In this document: positions 41,279 to 49,673 of the stretch, one piece after another | Layout of the letters: each line of letters starts with the position of its first letter | Position numbering within the stretch: position 1 is the first letter of the stretch | Assembly (NCBI RefSeq): GCF_026017845.1 | Contig: NZ_CP100416.1 | Coordinates: 6,529,652 to 6,593,651, forward strand | Origin: Amycolatopsis mediterranei | GTDB taxonomy: Bacteria; Actinomycetota; Actinomycetes; Mycobacteriales; Pseudonocardiaceae | DNA length: 64,000 nt | Direction: 5' to 3' | Translations under genes and position numbers: made by a program | Notes under the pieces: model-generated | What the model saw: the letters and a program-made list of their open reading frames with translations, nothing else | The model's database searches: none | Told to the model about the DNA's origin: nothing

Positions 41279-41309
41279 TGTCGGGCGCGGAGACGCTCCG
41301 CGCCCGACA
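41279..41309 (+). terminator. Terminator after the glycosyltransferase operon
   Basis: A perfect 14-bp stem (TGTCGGGCGCGGAG / CTCCGCGCCCGACA) with an ACG loop starts 8 bp after the GT39 stop, closing the operon before the TetR gene. Confidence 0.8.
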
Positions 41310-41347
41310 TCGTGCATGAACTGCACTACATGCGTGTTCCGCAAGTC

Positions 41348-41362
41348 TTGCAGAGTGTGCAA
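41348..41362. promoter_or_regulatory. Dyad at the TetR start codon
   Basis: TTGCA-GAGTG-TGCAA is a perfect 5-bp inverted repeat ending on the A of the start codon at 41362. It may be an autoregulatory operator for the TetR protein; the short arms limit confidence. Confidence 0.4.
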
Positions 41363-41979
41363 TGATGGTCTCCGTGAACGCACCGAACCGGGAGAGCCTG
41401 CGCAGCAGGCGCCGCCGCGAGACCGAGCGCGAGATTCACCTCGCCGCGCTGCACTTGGCGCGCGCGCACGGCTTCGACAAGGTCACCGTGGAAATGATCA
41501 GCGCCGAGGCCGGGGTGTCGCCGCGCACCTTCTTCAACTACTTCCCGAACAAGGACGCGGCGATCGTGCAAGGGCCCGCAGAGCTGTCCGAAGAACTCGC
41601 CGCGGAGTTCGTGTCGGCCGGGCCGGCGCCGGCCAAGCAGGTTCTCACCGAGCTGACCCGGCTACTGACGCGTGACTTTTCCGAGCACCCGCCGCAGCGA
41701 GAGGAAGTACACGCCGCGTTCGAACTGGCCCGCGAGCATCCGCAGGTGCTGGCGGTGCTGCTGGCTCGGTTCGACGCATTCGCGGTGCACATCGCGGACC
41801 TCGTGGGCCGGCGCCTGGGCGAGGAGGCCGGTGACGAGGTGCCTGCGCTCATGGCCGCGATCGCACTGGCGGCGGTACGACAGGGCCTCGATCGGTGGGC
41901 ACGGGCGTCCGACGACGGCTCACCGGTCCCCTACGTCGAGCGCTCGATGGACTTGCTCCGGACCCTGCTGGCCCCCTGA
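41362..41979 (+). CDS. TetR-family regulator (205 aa)
   Basis: TetR regulator with HTH REIHLAALHLARAHGFDKVTVEMISAEAGVSPRTFFNYFPNKDAAI (quoted part: GVSPRTFFNYFPNKDAAI), the version in which Tyr-Asn is replaced by Phe-Phe-Asn as in AcrR-like repressors. The ligand domain runs to VERSMDLLRTLL. Two ATGs (41362, 41365) are possible; no good ribosome site, so the message may be nearly leaderless. The MFS exporter gene starts 17 bp after the stop: repressor and pump are co-transcribed. Confidence 0.9.
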   Translation: MMVSVNAPNRESLRSRRRRETEREIHLAALHLARAHGFDKVTVEMISAEAGVSPRTFFNYFPNKDAAIVQGPAELSEELAAEFVSAGPAPAKQVLTELTRLLTRDFSEHPPQREEVHAAFELAREHPQVLAVLLARFDAFAVHIADLVGRRLGEEAGDEVPALMAAIALAAVRQGLDRWARASDDGSPVPYVERSMDLLRTLLAP

Positions 41980-41995
41980 ACCCGGGAGTTTTCCC

Positions 41996-43549
41996 ATGAC
42001 TGACACCATTTCGACCGGCGAGGCTCCGGGCAGTACCCTGCCCCGCCGGTTCGGGCTGATCTTCCTCGGCCTGATGACCGTGATGCTGCTGGCCTCCCTT
42101 GACCAGACCATCGTGGCCACGGCGTTGCCCACGATCGTCGGCGAGCTGAACGGCGTGTCCCACCTGGCGTGGGTGACCACTGCCTACATCCTCGCTGCGA
42201 CCATCACCATGCCCGTCTACGGCCGGGTGGGCGACCTGATCGGCCGGAAAACCCTGTTCCTGACCGCGATCAGCCTGTTCGTCCTGGGCTCGGCGGTGGC
42301 GGGCGCGGCCCAGAACATGACGATGCTGATCATCGGCCGCGGGGTCCAAGGGCTCGGCGGCGGTGGCCTGATGATCCTTTCCCAGACCATCATCGCCGAC
42401 CTCGTCCCGCCGCGGCAGCGGGCGAAGTACATGGCGCCGATGGGCGCGATCTTCGGCCTGTCGTCCGTGGCCGGACCGCTGCTGGGCGGCTGGTTCACCG
42501 ACTCGGTCGGCTGGCGCTGGGCGTTCTGGATCAACCTGCCGCTGGGCCTGATCGCGCTCGCCGTGTGCAGCTTCGCGCTGCAACTGCCGCGCAAGGCGAT
42601 CAAGATCCCGCTGGACTACGTCGGAATCACGCTGATGGCGGCGGCCGTTTCGTGCACCGTCCTGGTCGCGACGTGGGGCGGTACCACCTACGAGTGGTCG
42701 GACCCGGTCATCCTGGTCTTGGCCGCGGCAGGACTGCTCGCCTGGGTGGTGTTCTTCCTGTCCCAGCGCCGGGCCACCGAGCCGATCATCCCGCTGCGCC
42801 TGTTCCGCAGCCGCATCTTCAACTTCGCCACGCTCATCGCCCTGATCGTGGTCGGCATCGGGATGTTCGCGGTCATCGGCTACCTGCCGACCTACCTGCA
42901 GATGGTCTACGGCTACACCGCGACCGAGTCGGGCCTGCTGCTCATCCCGATGGTGGTGGGCCTGATGGCCACCGCCGTCTCGTCAGGGCAGGTGATCAGC
43001 AAGACCGGCCGGTACAAGATCTTTCCGATCGTGGGCACCGCCATCGTCACCGGCACCGCACTACTTCTGTCCACATTGGATACAAGTACGCCCGTCGTGG
43101 TGCTGTGCGGATACATCTTCCTGCTGGGCGCCGGAGTCGGGTTGCTCATGCAGACACTGGTGCTGGCCGTGCAGAACGACTTCCCGGTCTCCGACGTCGG
43201 CACCGCGACCTCGGCCAACAACTTCTTCCGCGAAATCGGCGCCACTCTCGGCACCGCAGCGGTCGGCGCGATCTTCAGCAACCGCCTCACCACCCGGCTC
43301 ACGGAAACGCTGCCGCCCCGGGGATCCGGTGCGGCCGGGAACGTCCAGTCGTTGACCCCCGCACTGGTCCGCTCCCTGCCGCCGGACCTGCAGCACACGG
43401 TCGTGGCGGCCTACCAGCACGCGCTCGTTCCGGTGTTCGCTTACCTGGCACCGGTGTTCGCCATCGGCATCATCCTGGCCTTCTTCCTGCCGGAGAAGAA
43501 GCTCTCCGACACCAACGAGCCTTCTGCAGTGACGCAGGCCACAGAATGA
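41996..43549 (+). CDS. MFS multidrug exporter (EmrB/QacA, DHA2)
   Basis: A 517-residue exporter with 14 predicted helices. LDQTIVATALPTIVGEL (motif D1), GRVGDLIGRKTLF (motif A), RGVQGLGGGGLMILSQ and GPLLGGWFTD (motif C) are all intact. It should use the proton gradient to expel drugs. ATG 41996 follows CGGGAG. Behind the TetR gene and before a FAD monooxygenase, a common set for modifying and exporting an aromatic antibiotic or pollutant; substrate unknown. Confidence 0.92.
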   Translation: MTDTISTGEAPGSTLPRRFGLIFLGLMTVMLLASLDQTIVATALPTIVGELNGVSHLAWVTTAYILAATITMPVYGRVGDLIGRKTLFLTAISLFVLGSAVAGAAQNMTMLIIGRGVQGLGGGGLMILSQTIIADLVPPRQRAKYMAPMGAIFGLSSVAGPLLGGWFTDSVGWRWAFWINLPLGLIALAVCSFALQLPRKAIKIPLDYVGITLMAAAVSCTVLVATWGGTTYEWSDPVILVLAAAGLLAWVVFFLSQRRATEPIIPLRLFRSRIFNFATLIALIVVGIGMFAVIGYLPTYLQMVYGYTATESGLLLIPMVVGLMATAVSSGQVISKTGRYKIFPIVGTAIVTGTALLLSTLDTSTPVVVLCGYIFLLGAGVGLLMQTLVLAVQNDFPVSDVGTATSANNFFREIGATLGTAAVGAIFSNRLTTRLTETLPPRGSGAAGNVQSLTPALVRSLPPDLQHTVVAAYQHALVPVFAYLAPVFAIGIILAFFLPEKKLSDTNEPSAVTQATE

Positions 43550-43588
43550 CCACATGACGAATTTAGTCAGTTTTACTAGGGTGGGGGT

Positions 43589-44809
43589 ATGGAAATCCCC
43601 CACAGCGAGAAGCATCGAGCATTGGTGGTCGGGCTGGGCATCAGCGGGATCGCGACTGCTCTTCGGCTACGGCAGATCGGCTGGACCCCGATCGTCGTCG
43701 AGCGGGCTCCGGCCCGGCGCACCGGCGGGTACTTCATCGCACTGTTCGGCGGGGGCCGTCCCGCCGCACAACGCCTGGGCATCCTCGAGAACCTGCACGA
43801 CCGCGTCCCCAACGGCAGCAACTACGAGATCGACCGCGCAGGCAACCGGCGGCCCGGCGCCGCCTACGGCGACCTGCCGGGAAGCCCCTGGATGATGCGG
43901 CGCGGCGACATCGAACAGGCCGCGTTCGCCGCGCTGCCCGGCGACGTCGAAATCCGCTACTCGACCGTCCCGGCCCGCATCGAACAGGACGCCGACGGCG
44001 TGGACGTCACACTGGTCGACACCACGGACGACACCGAGGTCACCGAGCGGTTCGATCTCGTGGTGGGCGCGGACGGGCTACGCTCCACCGTGCGGTCGCT
44101 GGTGTTCGGGCCGCACCAAAAGTACCTGCGCCGGCTGAACTACATGGCGGTCGCCTTCCAACTACCCGTGCCGCTCAGTGACCTTCACCCCGCCGACGGC
44201 GCCACGCTGATCGAGAACAACCGGTCGATGTGGCTCTTCCCCTTCGACGGCAGCCCGCAGACGGTGCTGCTGAACTACCACACCGACGACGTGGACGCCG
44301 AGTTCCGGCAACCGCCTGTCCAGCGAGTGCGAGCCGCGTTCGGCCCCGAACCGACCGGCCGCACGCTCGGCGAAGTCCTCGACGCCTTGGAAACCGCCGA
44401 GGACGTGCTGTTCGACTCGGTCGAGCAGGTCCACATGGACAGCCGGCACCGGGGCCGGGTCGTCCTCGTCGGCGACTCGGCGTGGTGCGTGACCCTCTAC
44501 GCCGGAATGGGCGTCTCGATGGGGATGTCGGGGGCCGACCTGCTCGGCACCATCCTCGAACGCCACCCCGGCGACGTGCCACGCGCCCTGGCCGAATGGG
44601 ACCGTACCCTGCAGCCCCACATCGAAGCCTTCCAGCGCAACGGGATCCAGCAACGGCAGTTCTTCGTCCCGGGCTCGACGCTCGAGCTCGCGCTCCGCAA
44701 GGCCATGACCACGGCGATGCGGCTTCCGGTGGCCTCGTCCCTGCTCCGGCAGCTGCGGACCCGCGACAAGTCGGGACAACTGAAGGACACCGACATCGCC
44801 CTAGCCTGA
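43589..44809 (+). CDS. FAD-dependent monooxygenase
   Basis: A 406-residue flavin hydroxylase of the PHBH/TetX type. FAD-binding GLGISGIATALRLRQIGWTPIVVE at the N-terminus (quoted part: VVGLGISGIATALRL), the DG-type motif VVGADGLRSTVRSLVFG near 160, and RVVLVGDSAWCVTLYAGMGVSMGMSGADLL near 290. It would hydroxylate an aromatic or polyketide substrate with NAD(P)H. ATG 43589 follows GGGTGGGGGT. An A+T-rich stretch TTAGTCAGTTTTACTAG just upstream could be promoter or operator. It may form one unit with the exporter and TetR genes. Confidence 0.9.
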   Translation: MEIPHSEKHRALVVGLGISGIATALRLRQIGWTPIVVERAPARRTGGYFIALFGGGRPAAQRLGILENLHDRVPNGSNYEIDRAGNRRPGAAYGDLPGSPWMMRRGDIEQAAFAALPGDVEIRYSTVPARIEQDADGVDVTLVDTTDDTEVTERFDLVVGADGLRSTVRSLVFGPHQKYLRRLNYMAVAFQLPVPLSDLHPADGATLIENNRSMWLFPFDGSPQTVLLNYHTDDVDAEFRQPPVQRVRAAFGPEPTGRTLGEVLDALETAEDVLFDSVEQVHMDSRHRGRVVLVGDSAWCVTLYAGMGVSMGMSGADLLGTILERHPGDVPRALAEWDRTLQPHIEAFQRNGIQQRQFFVPGSTLELALRKAMTTAMRLPVASSLLRQLRTRDKSGQLKDTDIALA

Positions 44810-44852
44810 GGGCCTCTCGGACGGCCCAGGTCGGTACAGCAAGGAAAACCTC

Positions 44853-45339
44853 ATGACGGCATCGACCGAACACGACTCCGGAACGGCCGCCCGGATCCTC
44901 AGCGCTGGTGCTCAAGCGCGGCGTCAAGGGCCTCACCGTCGCCGAGATCGCGCACCGAGCACACGTCGGCAAGGGCCCGGCCTACCTGTACTGGGACACC
45001 AAGGGAGACCTCGTGCTCGAGCTCTTCGCCCGCGACTTCCTGGCCGCCACGGACAACGAGATCGCCGCCCTGACCGCCGACCCGGACCTCAGCCGCCCAC
45101 ACCGGCTCTGCCCTGGTCCGGCTCGCCTCGACCACCCGTTCATGCGCGCCCTGCAGACCGGCGACGCCGACATGTTCGGCCCGGCCGCACTGATGGAACT
45201 GCTCGGCCCCGAAAAAGCCGGCACCGCCGAGGTCCGCGCAGCAGCCATGCTGGGCCTGCGCTTGCTGCGAGGCCGAGGCGAAGCCGCGCTCACCCTGATC
45301 ACCACCAGCCAGGAAACCACGCAAGAAACCAAGAAATAG
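44853..45339 (+). pseudogene. Decayed copy of the TetR gene at 46545-47267
   Basis: Starts MTASTEHDSGTAARILSA, parallel to MTALAEHDSGTAARILAA of the intact gene. It then loses about ten bases, so the HTH (LKRGVKGLTVAEIAHRAHVGKGPAYLYWDTKGDLV) continues in another frame. After ALQTGDADMFG it lacks about 70 residues of the ligand domain before rejoining at LLGPEKAGTAEVRAA. Two independent lesions mean no functional repressor. The direction is opposite to its intact paralogue. Confidence 0.85.
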
Positions 45340-45370
45340 AACCGGTTCGAGTGAACCAAATGGAGGAACA

Positions 45371-45526
45371 ATGATGGCTGGGACAGCGACTACCACCGAA
45401 ACGGTGCTCGACCGCTACATCAAGATCTTCGACCGCGCGGTGCACGATGCCGGAGCGGTGGAGGAGTTCCGGTCGGTGTATGCACCGGGAGCGAGTGTGC
45501 AGCTTGACGAACGGGCCGGCCGGTGA
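45371..45526 (+). pseudogene. SnoaL/NTF2-like fragment
   Basis: Good ribosome site (TGGAGGAAC) and ATG, then TETVLDRYIKIFDRAVHDAGAVEEFRSVYAPGAS, the first helix and turn of a SnoaL-like NTF2-fold protein. It stops after 51 residues instead of about 130-150. The frame is cut where a LacI fragment begins. Confidence 0.6.
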
Positions 45527-45531
45527 CGGGC

Positions 45532-45794
45532 CTGGAAGCGGGCTGGCCGAAGCCGGCGTGCCCGTGCCGGACGCGCTCAGCGTAATCGGCTTCGGCGACG
45601 TCTACTACGCGGATTTCTGCGTCCCACCGCTCACCACCACCACCGCACCGCTGCAGGCGATGGGCACTGAGGCGTTCCGGCAACTGCACCGGCAACTCCG
45701 CGGCGAACCCCGGCCACGCCGGTTCGCCACCTCGCTCTCGGCCCAGCTCGTCGTCCGGCAGTCGACGGCCGCGCCATCCACTCGCCGGCCCTGA
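45532..45794 (+). pseudogene. LacI-family C-terminal fragment
   Basis: Reads LAEAGVPVPDALSVIGFGDV, then PPLTTTTAPLQAMGTEAFRQL and SLSAQLVVRQSTAAPSTRRP, the end of a LacI/GalR sensor domain. No start and no N-terminal part. It supplies the half missing from the LacI remnant at 35 kb, but there is no proof that the two came from one gene. Confidence 0.75.
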
Positions 45795-45811
45795 CCGCCG
45801 ACTGGACTTTC

Positions 45812-45833
45812 TGACCAAGTCGACCATATGGTC
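45812..45833. promoter_or_regulatory. Palindromic operator before TetR gene
   Basis: GACCATATGGTC (45822-45833) is a perfect 12-bp palindrome. An outer pair TGACCA...TGGTCA (45812-45834) surrounds it. It covers the first in-frame ATG (45828), arguing that translation starts later, at 45867. Confidence 0.6.
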
Positions 45834-45866
45834 AGCACGAGGTCCGACTCACCGTCGGGAGAAGCG

Positions 45867-46502
45867 ATGACCTCGGCTGGGCGGCCCAAGTTGCGAGCGG
45901 ACGCCGAACGCAATCGGGATCAGATCCTCGCTGCTGCCCGTAAGGTGTTTGCCCTCGACGGTCCGGACGCGCCGCTGGAGACGATCGCGCGCACCGCCGG
46001 CGTCGGGATCGGCACCCTCTACCGTCGATTTCCGGACCGGGAAACCCTGGTCCGCGCCGTGGCGAGAGAGACTCTCGCCGCCGTCCTCACCGACCTCCGC
46101 GCGGCCGCCGCCGAAGAGCCCGCGGCATGGGACGCGATAGTGCGCCTGCTCAGCCGGTCACTCCCCCGGCAAGCAGGGGCCCAGCTGCTGCTGTTCTCGC
46201 CTCGAGCGCGGGAGATCCTGCAAGACGACCCCGAAACTGCCGGAATCCAGCAGGAACTGATCACCCAGCTCGACGCTCTCGTCCAGGCGGCGCAGTTCGA
46301 GGGCACCCTCCGCACCGACGTCACCGCCGGCGACATCGTGTATTGCTATTCGCTGATCCTGCGCCACCCCGCGGCCGTACCCGAGCTCGCCGCGCTCGCG
46401 TTCGAACGTACCGCGACGCTCATGGTGGACGGCCTGCGAGCACAGCCCGGTAGCCGGCTGCCCGGACGGCCGGTCACCGGTGAGGACCTCAAGTACGGTT
46501 GA
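45867..46502 (+). CDS. TetR-family regulator (211 aa)
   Basis: TetR regulator with HTH RDQILAAARKVFALDGPDAPLETIARTAGVGIGTLYRRFPDRETLV and a SbtR-like C-terminal domain. ATG 45867 is chosen because GGGAGAAG lies 2-9 bp upstream, while ATG 45828 is inside the palindrome. Target genes are not obvious: the upstream genes are pseudogenes and the downstream gene is convergent. It may once have governed the lost neighbours. Confidence 0.88.
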   Translation: MTSAGRPKLRADAERNRDQILAAARKVFALDGPDAPLETIARTAGVGIGTLYRRFPDRETLVRAVARETLAAVLTDLRAAAAEEPAAWDAIVRLLSRSLPRQAGAQLLLFSPRAREILQDDPETAGIQQELITQLDALVQAAQFEGTLRTDVTAGDIVYCYSLILRHPAAVPELAALAFERTATLMVDGLRAQPGSRLPGRPVTGEDLKYG

Positions 46503-46544
46503 GCCTCAACCCGCCGCGTCTCGTTCGCGGCGTCATCAGCGGGT

Positions 46545-47267
46545 TCAGTCCGCTTTCTTCTCCTGTTTGGCCGTGATCATGGCGAGCACGGTCTCGCGTC
46601 CCTCACGCAGCAGCCGCAGACCTTCGCCGGCCACCGCGCGCACGTCGGCAGACCTGGCTTTCCCGGGCCCCAGCAACGCTGTCACCGCCGCGGCGATGAC
46701 CTGGTCAGGATCGTCGACGGCGACGCCGGGAGAACCCGGTGGGCGGGTGGCCGTGTCGAGGAAACCGGTCATGAGCGCCTGCAACGCGAAGGCCTGCTCG
46801 TCGAGGGGCCAGTCGGTGCGGGCCAGCCGGTGTTCGCGCCACACCGGCAGGACCGTGTACATGAACGCGGCCGGGCCCAGCACGTCGAGCAGCTCCACGC
46901 TGCGTGGATGCCCGGCGAGGACGCCGAGCAGGTCGGCGTCGCCGGTCTGCAGCGCGCGCACGAACGGGTGATCGAGGGCAGCCCGGACCAACCGCGGGCA
47001 CAGCCGGTGGGGACGGCTGCTGTCCGGGTCCTGGGTCAGGAGGTCGATCTCCTCGTCGGCGAGGGCCACGAATTCCCGGGCGATCAGGCCGAACACCAGG
47101 TCCTCCTTGGTGTCCCAGTACAGGTAGGCGGTGCCCTTGCCGACGTGTGCTCGCTGCGCGATCTCGGCCACGGTCAGGCCTTTGACACCGCGTTTGAGCA
47201 CCAGCTCCCGCGCCGCGGCCAGAATCCGGGCCGCGGTACCGGAGTCGTGTTCGGCCAGTGCTGTCAT
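46545..47267 (-). CDS. TetR-family regulator (240 aa)
   Basis: TetR regulator with HTH VAEIAQRAHVGKGTAYLYWDTKEDLV and an extended ligand domain, ending KQEKKAD. Intact version of the decayed copy at 44853-45339. Start ATG 47267; GAGGAAGCACC upstream is a fair ribosome site. A perfect palindrome 47 bp upstream (47314-47323) is its likely operator. Confidence 0.9.
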   Translation of the reverse strand: MTALAEHDSGTAARILAAARELVLKRGVKGLTVAEIAQRAHVGKGTAYLYWDTKEDLVFGLIAREFVALADEEIDLLTQDPDSSRPHRLCPRLVRAALDHPFVRALQTGDADLLGVLAGHPRSVELLDVLGPAAFMYTVLPVWREHRLARTDWPLDEQAFALQALMTGFLDTATRPPGSPGVAVDDPDQVIAAAVTALLGPGKARSADVRAVAGEGLRLLREGRETVLAMITAKQEKKAD

Positions 47268-47313
47268 GGGTGCTTCCTCGCCTCTGCCGGAACGGAGCCA
47301 GCCACCATGCTAA

Positions 47314-47323
47314 GGGACGTCCC
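47314..47323. promoter_or_regulatory. Palindrome GGGACGTCCC upstream of TetR
   Basis: A 10-bp perfect palindrome, flanked by TAA and GTAAT, in the promoter zone of the TetR gene. Typical of a TetR autoregulatory site. The rest of the gap to 47440 shows nothing. Confidence 0.5.
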
Positions 47324-47439
47324 GTAATCGGCATTGTGGCTGGACTGGTGTTTCAGCCACCCAGGCCGCTCCGCGCTGATCCGGACGCCGATCGACGAAT
47401 GCGGCCACCCCAGTGGCGGTCAGGTGCCGGCAGCGGCCT

Positions 47440-47660
47440 GCGAGGAAGCACGATGTCGAAGCGGGTACTGGACGCCAAACACCGCGTCGCCCGTCAAGTA
47501 CTCGCCACCAAGCACGAAGATATAGGTGACAAGGGTGCGTTTCCGGGCGCGCTGACCTTGAAGTGCAGGTGCGCGGCACGCATGGGGGACCGGCCGGCCG
47601 CGTCGAGGAGGGCGCCGACCGGACCATCGTGCGGGATCGGGTAAGGCACCGGAGTCGGGC
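47440..47660 (-). pseudogene. Intradiol ring-cleavage dioxygenase C-terminal remnant
   Basis: Minus strand reads VPYPIPHDGPVGALLDAAGR, then SPMRAAHLHFKVSAPG, and after a one-base shift KRTLVTYIFVLGGEYLTGDAVFGVQYPL. This is the C-terminal part of a hydroxyquinol/catechol 1,2-dioxygenase, including the iron-binding HLH. The N-terminal two thirds are gone, replaced by a transposase scrap on the other strand. Confidence 0.8.
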
Positions 47661-47679
47661 GGCCGAGCGCAGTTCCTGC

Positions 47680-48195
47680 ACCGCGCCGCTGGACGTGGTG
47701 AGGCTCGCGCCCGGTGACGATGTCGCAACCGTGACCGCGGCCCAGGTGCGTGGTGTGGTGAATCGCCTGATCGTCGGGGGACATCGGCAGTCCGGGGATC
47801 CGGACATCCTGCTGGTCGCCGGCGCCGGCTACGTCGGACCTCGCGCGTCCCATGTCCTGGCCGATCTGCCGATCGTTGTGCTGGTGCGGATGCGCTCGGA
47901 CCGGGTGCTGCGCCGTCCCGCGCCACCACATCCGCCCGGCACCATGGGCCGGCCTCGCCGCCACGGCGGCGAGTTCGCCTTCGGTGACCCGAGCACCTGG
48001 GCTGAACCGGAGGTCGCCGGCCGAACCAAGACCCGGCTCTACGGTCCGGCCCACGCCCGGGCATGGGACCCGGCCGGGACGTCCACCGTTCAGACCGATA
48101 GCCGGTCGTTGCACCGGGCCGGCACGGAGGCCCGGGACGAAGAGGGGAAGGTGTTGACCCCCTTGGCTAATGACGCTAGCTTTACGGCGAACTGA
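47680..48195 (+). pseudogene. Transposase fragment (actinobacterial DDE family)
   Basis: PLDVVRLAPGDDVATVTAAQ, DPDILLVAGAGYVGPRASHV and LVRMRSDRVLRRPAPP with HGGEFAFGDPSTWAEPEV match the middle of a DDE transposase common in actinomycetes. Where the family has DAGYDAPR this copy has GAGYVGPR, so catalytic Asp residues are lost. N- and C-termini are missing and no terminal repeats were found. The last 35 codons run into the promoter of the next gene and are not transposase. Confidence 0.7.
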
Positions 48196-48204
48196 ATTAG
48201 CCAA
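48154..48204 (+). promoter_or_regulatory. Promoter with overlapping operator for hydrolase-TetR operon
   Basis: -35 TTGACC (48154-48159), a 17-bp spacer and -10 TAGCTT (48177-48182) form a good sigma-70-type promoter. TTGGCTAAT (48163-48171) and ATTAGCCAA (48196-48204) are perfect 9-bp inverted arms around it. The TetR protein encoded second in the operon is the obvious candidate repressor. Confidence 0.7.
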
Positions 48205-48220
48205 CGTCACGGAGAACATC

Positions 48221-49057
48221 ATGACCGAGAACCTGGACATCGCCGGCAACACCCTCGCCTACGAGGTGACGGGAGAGGGGCCCCTCGTCGTGCTGGCGCA
48301 CGGCCTCGGCGACAGCCGCCACTCCTACCGCTTCCTCGCCCCGGCCCTGGCCGCGCAGGGTTACCGGGTCGCCAACGTCGACATCCGCGGTTGTGGTGAC
48401 TCCAGCCTCGGCTGGGACGGGTACAGCCGCACCGACATCGCCGGCGACCTGGTCGCCCTCATCCGCCACCTCGGGGGCCCGGCCGTGATCATCGGCCAGT
48501 CGATCAGTGGGGGCGCCGCGACCATCGCGGCCGCCACCGCGCCCGAGGTGATCGCCGGCATCATCGAACTGGCGCCGTTCACCCGCGCGCAGCCCTTCGA
48601 CCTCGGCGGGCTGCTGCGGGTCAAGCGCTTCCGGGCCGGCTACACCCAGATGGCCCAGGTCATCATGCGAGGCAGAGTCGAGAACTGGCTGAAGTACCTC
48701 GATGTGGCGTTGCCGGTCAAGCCCGCCGACTGGGACGGCGAGCTGGCCCGCATCGAGACGAAGCTGCGCGAGCCGGGCCGGATGAAGGTCCTGCAGGCGA
48801 TGTGCAAAACCAGCCCCGCCGACGCCGGGGCGCAGCTGCCCCACGTCAGCTGCCCCGTCCTGATCATCGAGGGCAGCGCCGACCCCGACTGGGCCGACCC
48901 CCGCGCCGAGGGCGAGAAGATCATCGCCGACCTGCCGCAAGGCCTCGGTGAACTGGCGGTCATCGAAGGGGCCGGGCACTACCCGCACGTCCAGACACCC
49001 GATCAGGTCGTCGCACTGGCCCGGCCTTTCCTGGACAGGACGTTGACTCGTGCCTAG
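48221..49057 (+). CDS. Alpha/beta hydrolase
   Basis: A 278-residue alpha/beta hydrolase. HGLGDSRHSYRFLAPAL (oxyanion loop), nucleophile Ser in GQSISGGAAT near 93, Asp in GSADPDWADP and His in GAGHYPHVQTP complete the triad. Related to haloalkane dehalogenase/esterase-type enzymes; substrate unknown. ATG 48221 has GGAGAAC upstream; the longer frame begins inside the promoter. First gene of an operon with TetR (8-bp overlap) and LtrA-like genes. Confidence 0.9.
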   Translation: MTENLDIAGNTLAYEVTGEGPLVVLAHGLGDSRHSYRFLAPALAAQGYRVANVDIRGCGDSSLGWDGYSRTDIAGDLVALIRHLGGPAVIIGQSISGGAATIAAATAPEVIAGIIELAPFTRAQPFDLGGLLRVKRFRAGYTQMAQVIMRGRVENWLKYLDVALPVKPADWDGELARIETKLREPGRMKVLQAMCKTSPADAGAQLPHVSCPVLIIEGSADPDWADPRAEGEKIIADLPQGLGELAVIEGAGHYPHVQTPDQVVALARPFLDRTLTRA

Positions 49058-49673
49058 GGCCGGGCTCACCCCGGCCACGGTCACCGAGGCCGCTGCCGCA
49101 CTGGCCGACGAAATCGGGTTCGCCCAGCTCAGCATGGGCCTGCTCGCCGAGCGGCTCGGCGTCAAGACTCCCTCGCTCTACAAGCACGTCGCCAGCCAGG
49201 CCGACCTCGTCCACCGCATCGCGGTCCAGGCCGCGAACGAGCTCGCCGACACCATCCGCGACGCGACCCAGGGGCGGGCGGGCAGTGACGCCTTCGCCGC
49301 CGGCGCGCGAGCGATGCGGGCGTATGTGAAGCACCACCCCGGCCGGTACGCCGCGGGCAACGCCGCCCGCCCGACCGGACCCGACGACCCGCTCATCGCG
49401 GCGCTCGACCGGGTGCTCGCCTCCTGGGCGGCGATGGTGCACGGCTACGGGATCGATCCCGGTCAGAAGATCCACGTTCTGCGGATGGTGCGCACCATGC
49501 TGCACGGGTTCGCGACACTGGAAGTGGCCAGCGGATTCCAGATCGACGTGGGTGTCGAGGACAGCTTCACCTGGATGATCGACTTCATCGACCACGGCCT
49601 GCAGTCCCTGGACGACTCACCCCGCTCCCCCGCGGATTCCACGATCCTTCATGAGGAGTTGCCAAATCCGTGA
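49050..49673 (+). CDS. TetR-family regulator with WHG-type C-terminal domain
   Basis: A 207-residue TetR protein: HTH SMGLLAERLGVKTPSLYKHVASQADLVHRIA and a C-terminal TetR_C_33/WHG-like domain (VRTMLHGFATLEVASGFQ, DFIDHGLQSL). Starts at GTG 49050 within the end of the hydrolase gene and overlaps the LtrA gene by GTGA, so the three genes are translated together. Likely binds the dyad around 48163-48204. Confidence 0.9.
   Translation: MPRAGLTPATVTEAAAALADEIGFAQLSMGLLAERLGVKTPSLYKHVASQADLVHRIAVQAANELADTIRDATQGRAGSDAFAAGARAMRAYVKHHPGRYAAGNAARPTGPDDPLIAALDRVLASWAAMVHGYGIDPGQKIHVLRMVRTMLHGFATLEVASGFQIDVGVEDSFTWMIDFIDHGLQSLDDSPRSPADSTILHEELPNP

Noticed and set aside
47494..48252. 252-codon minus-strand frame
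   Set aside because: Only its last ~40 codons resemble a dioxygenase; the rest is the antisense of a transposase fragment and of the operon promoter.
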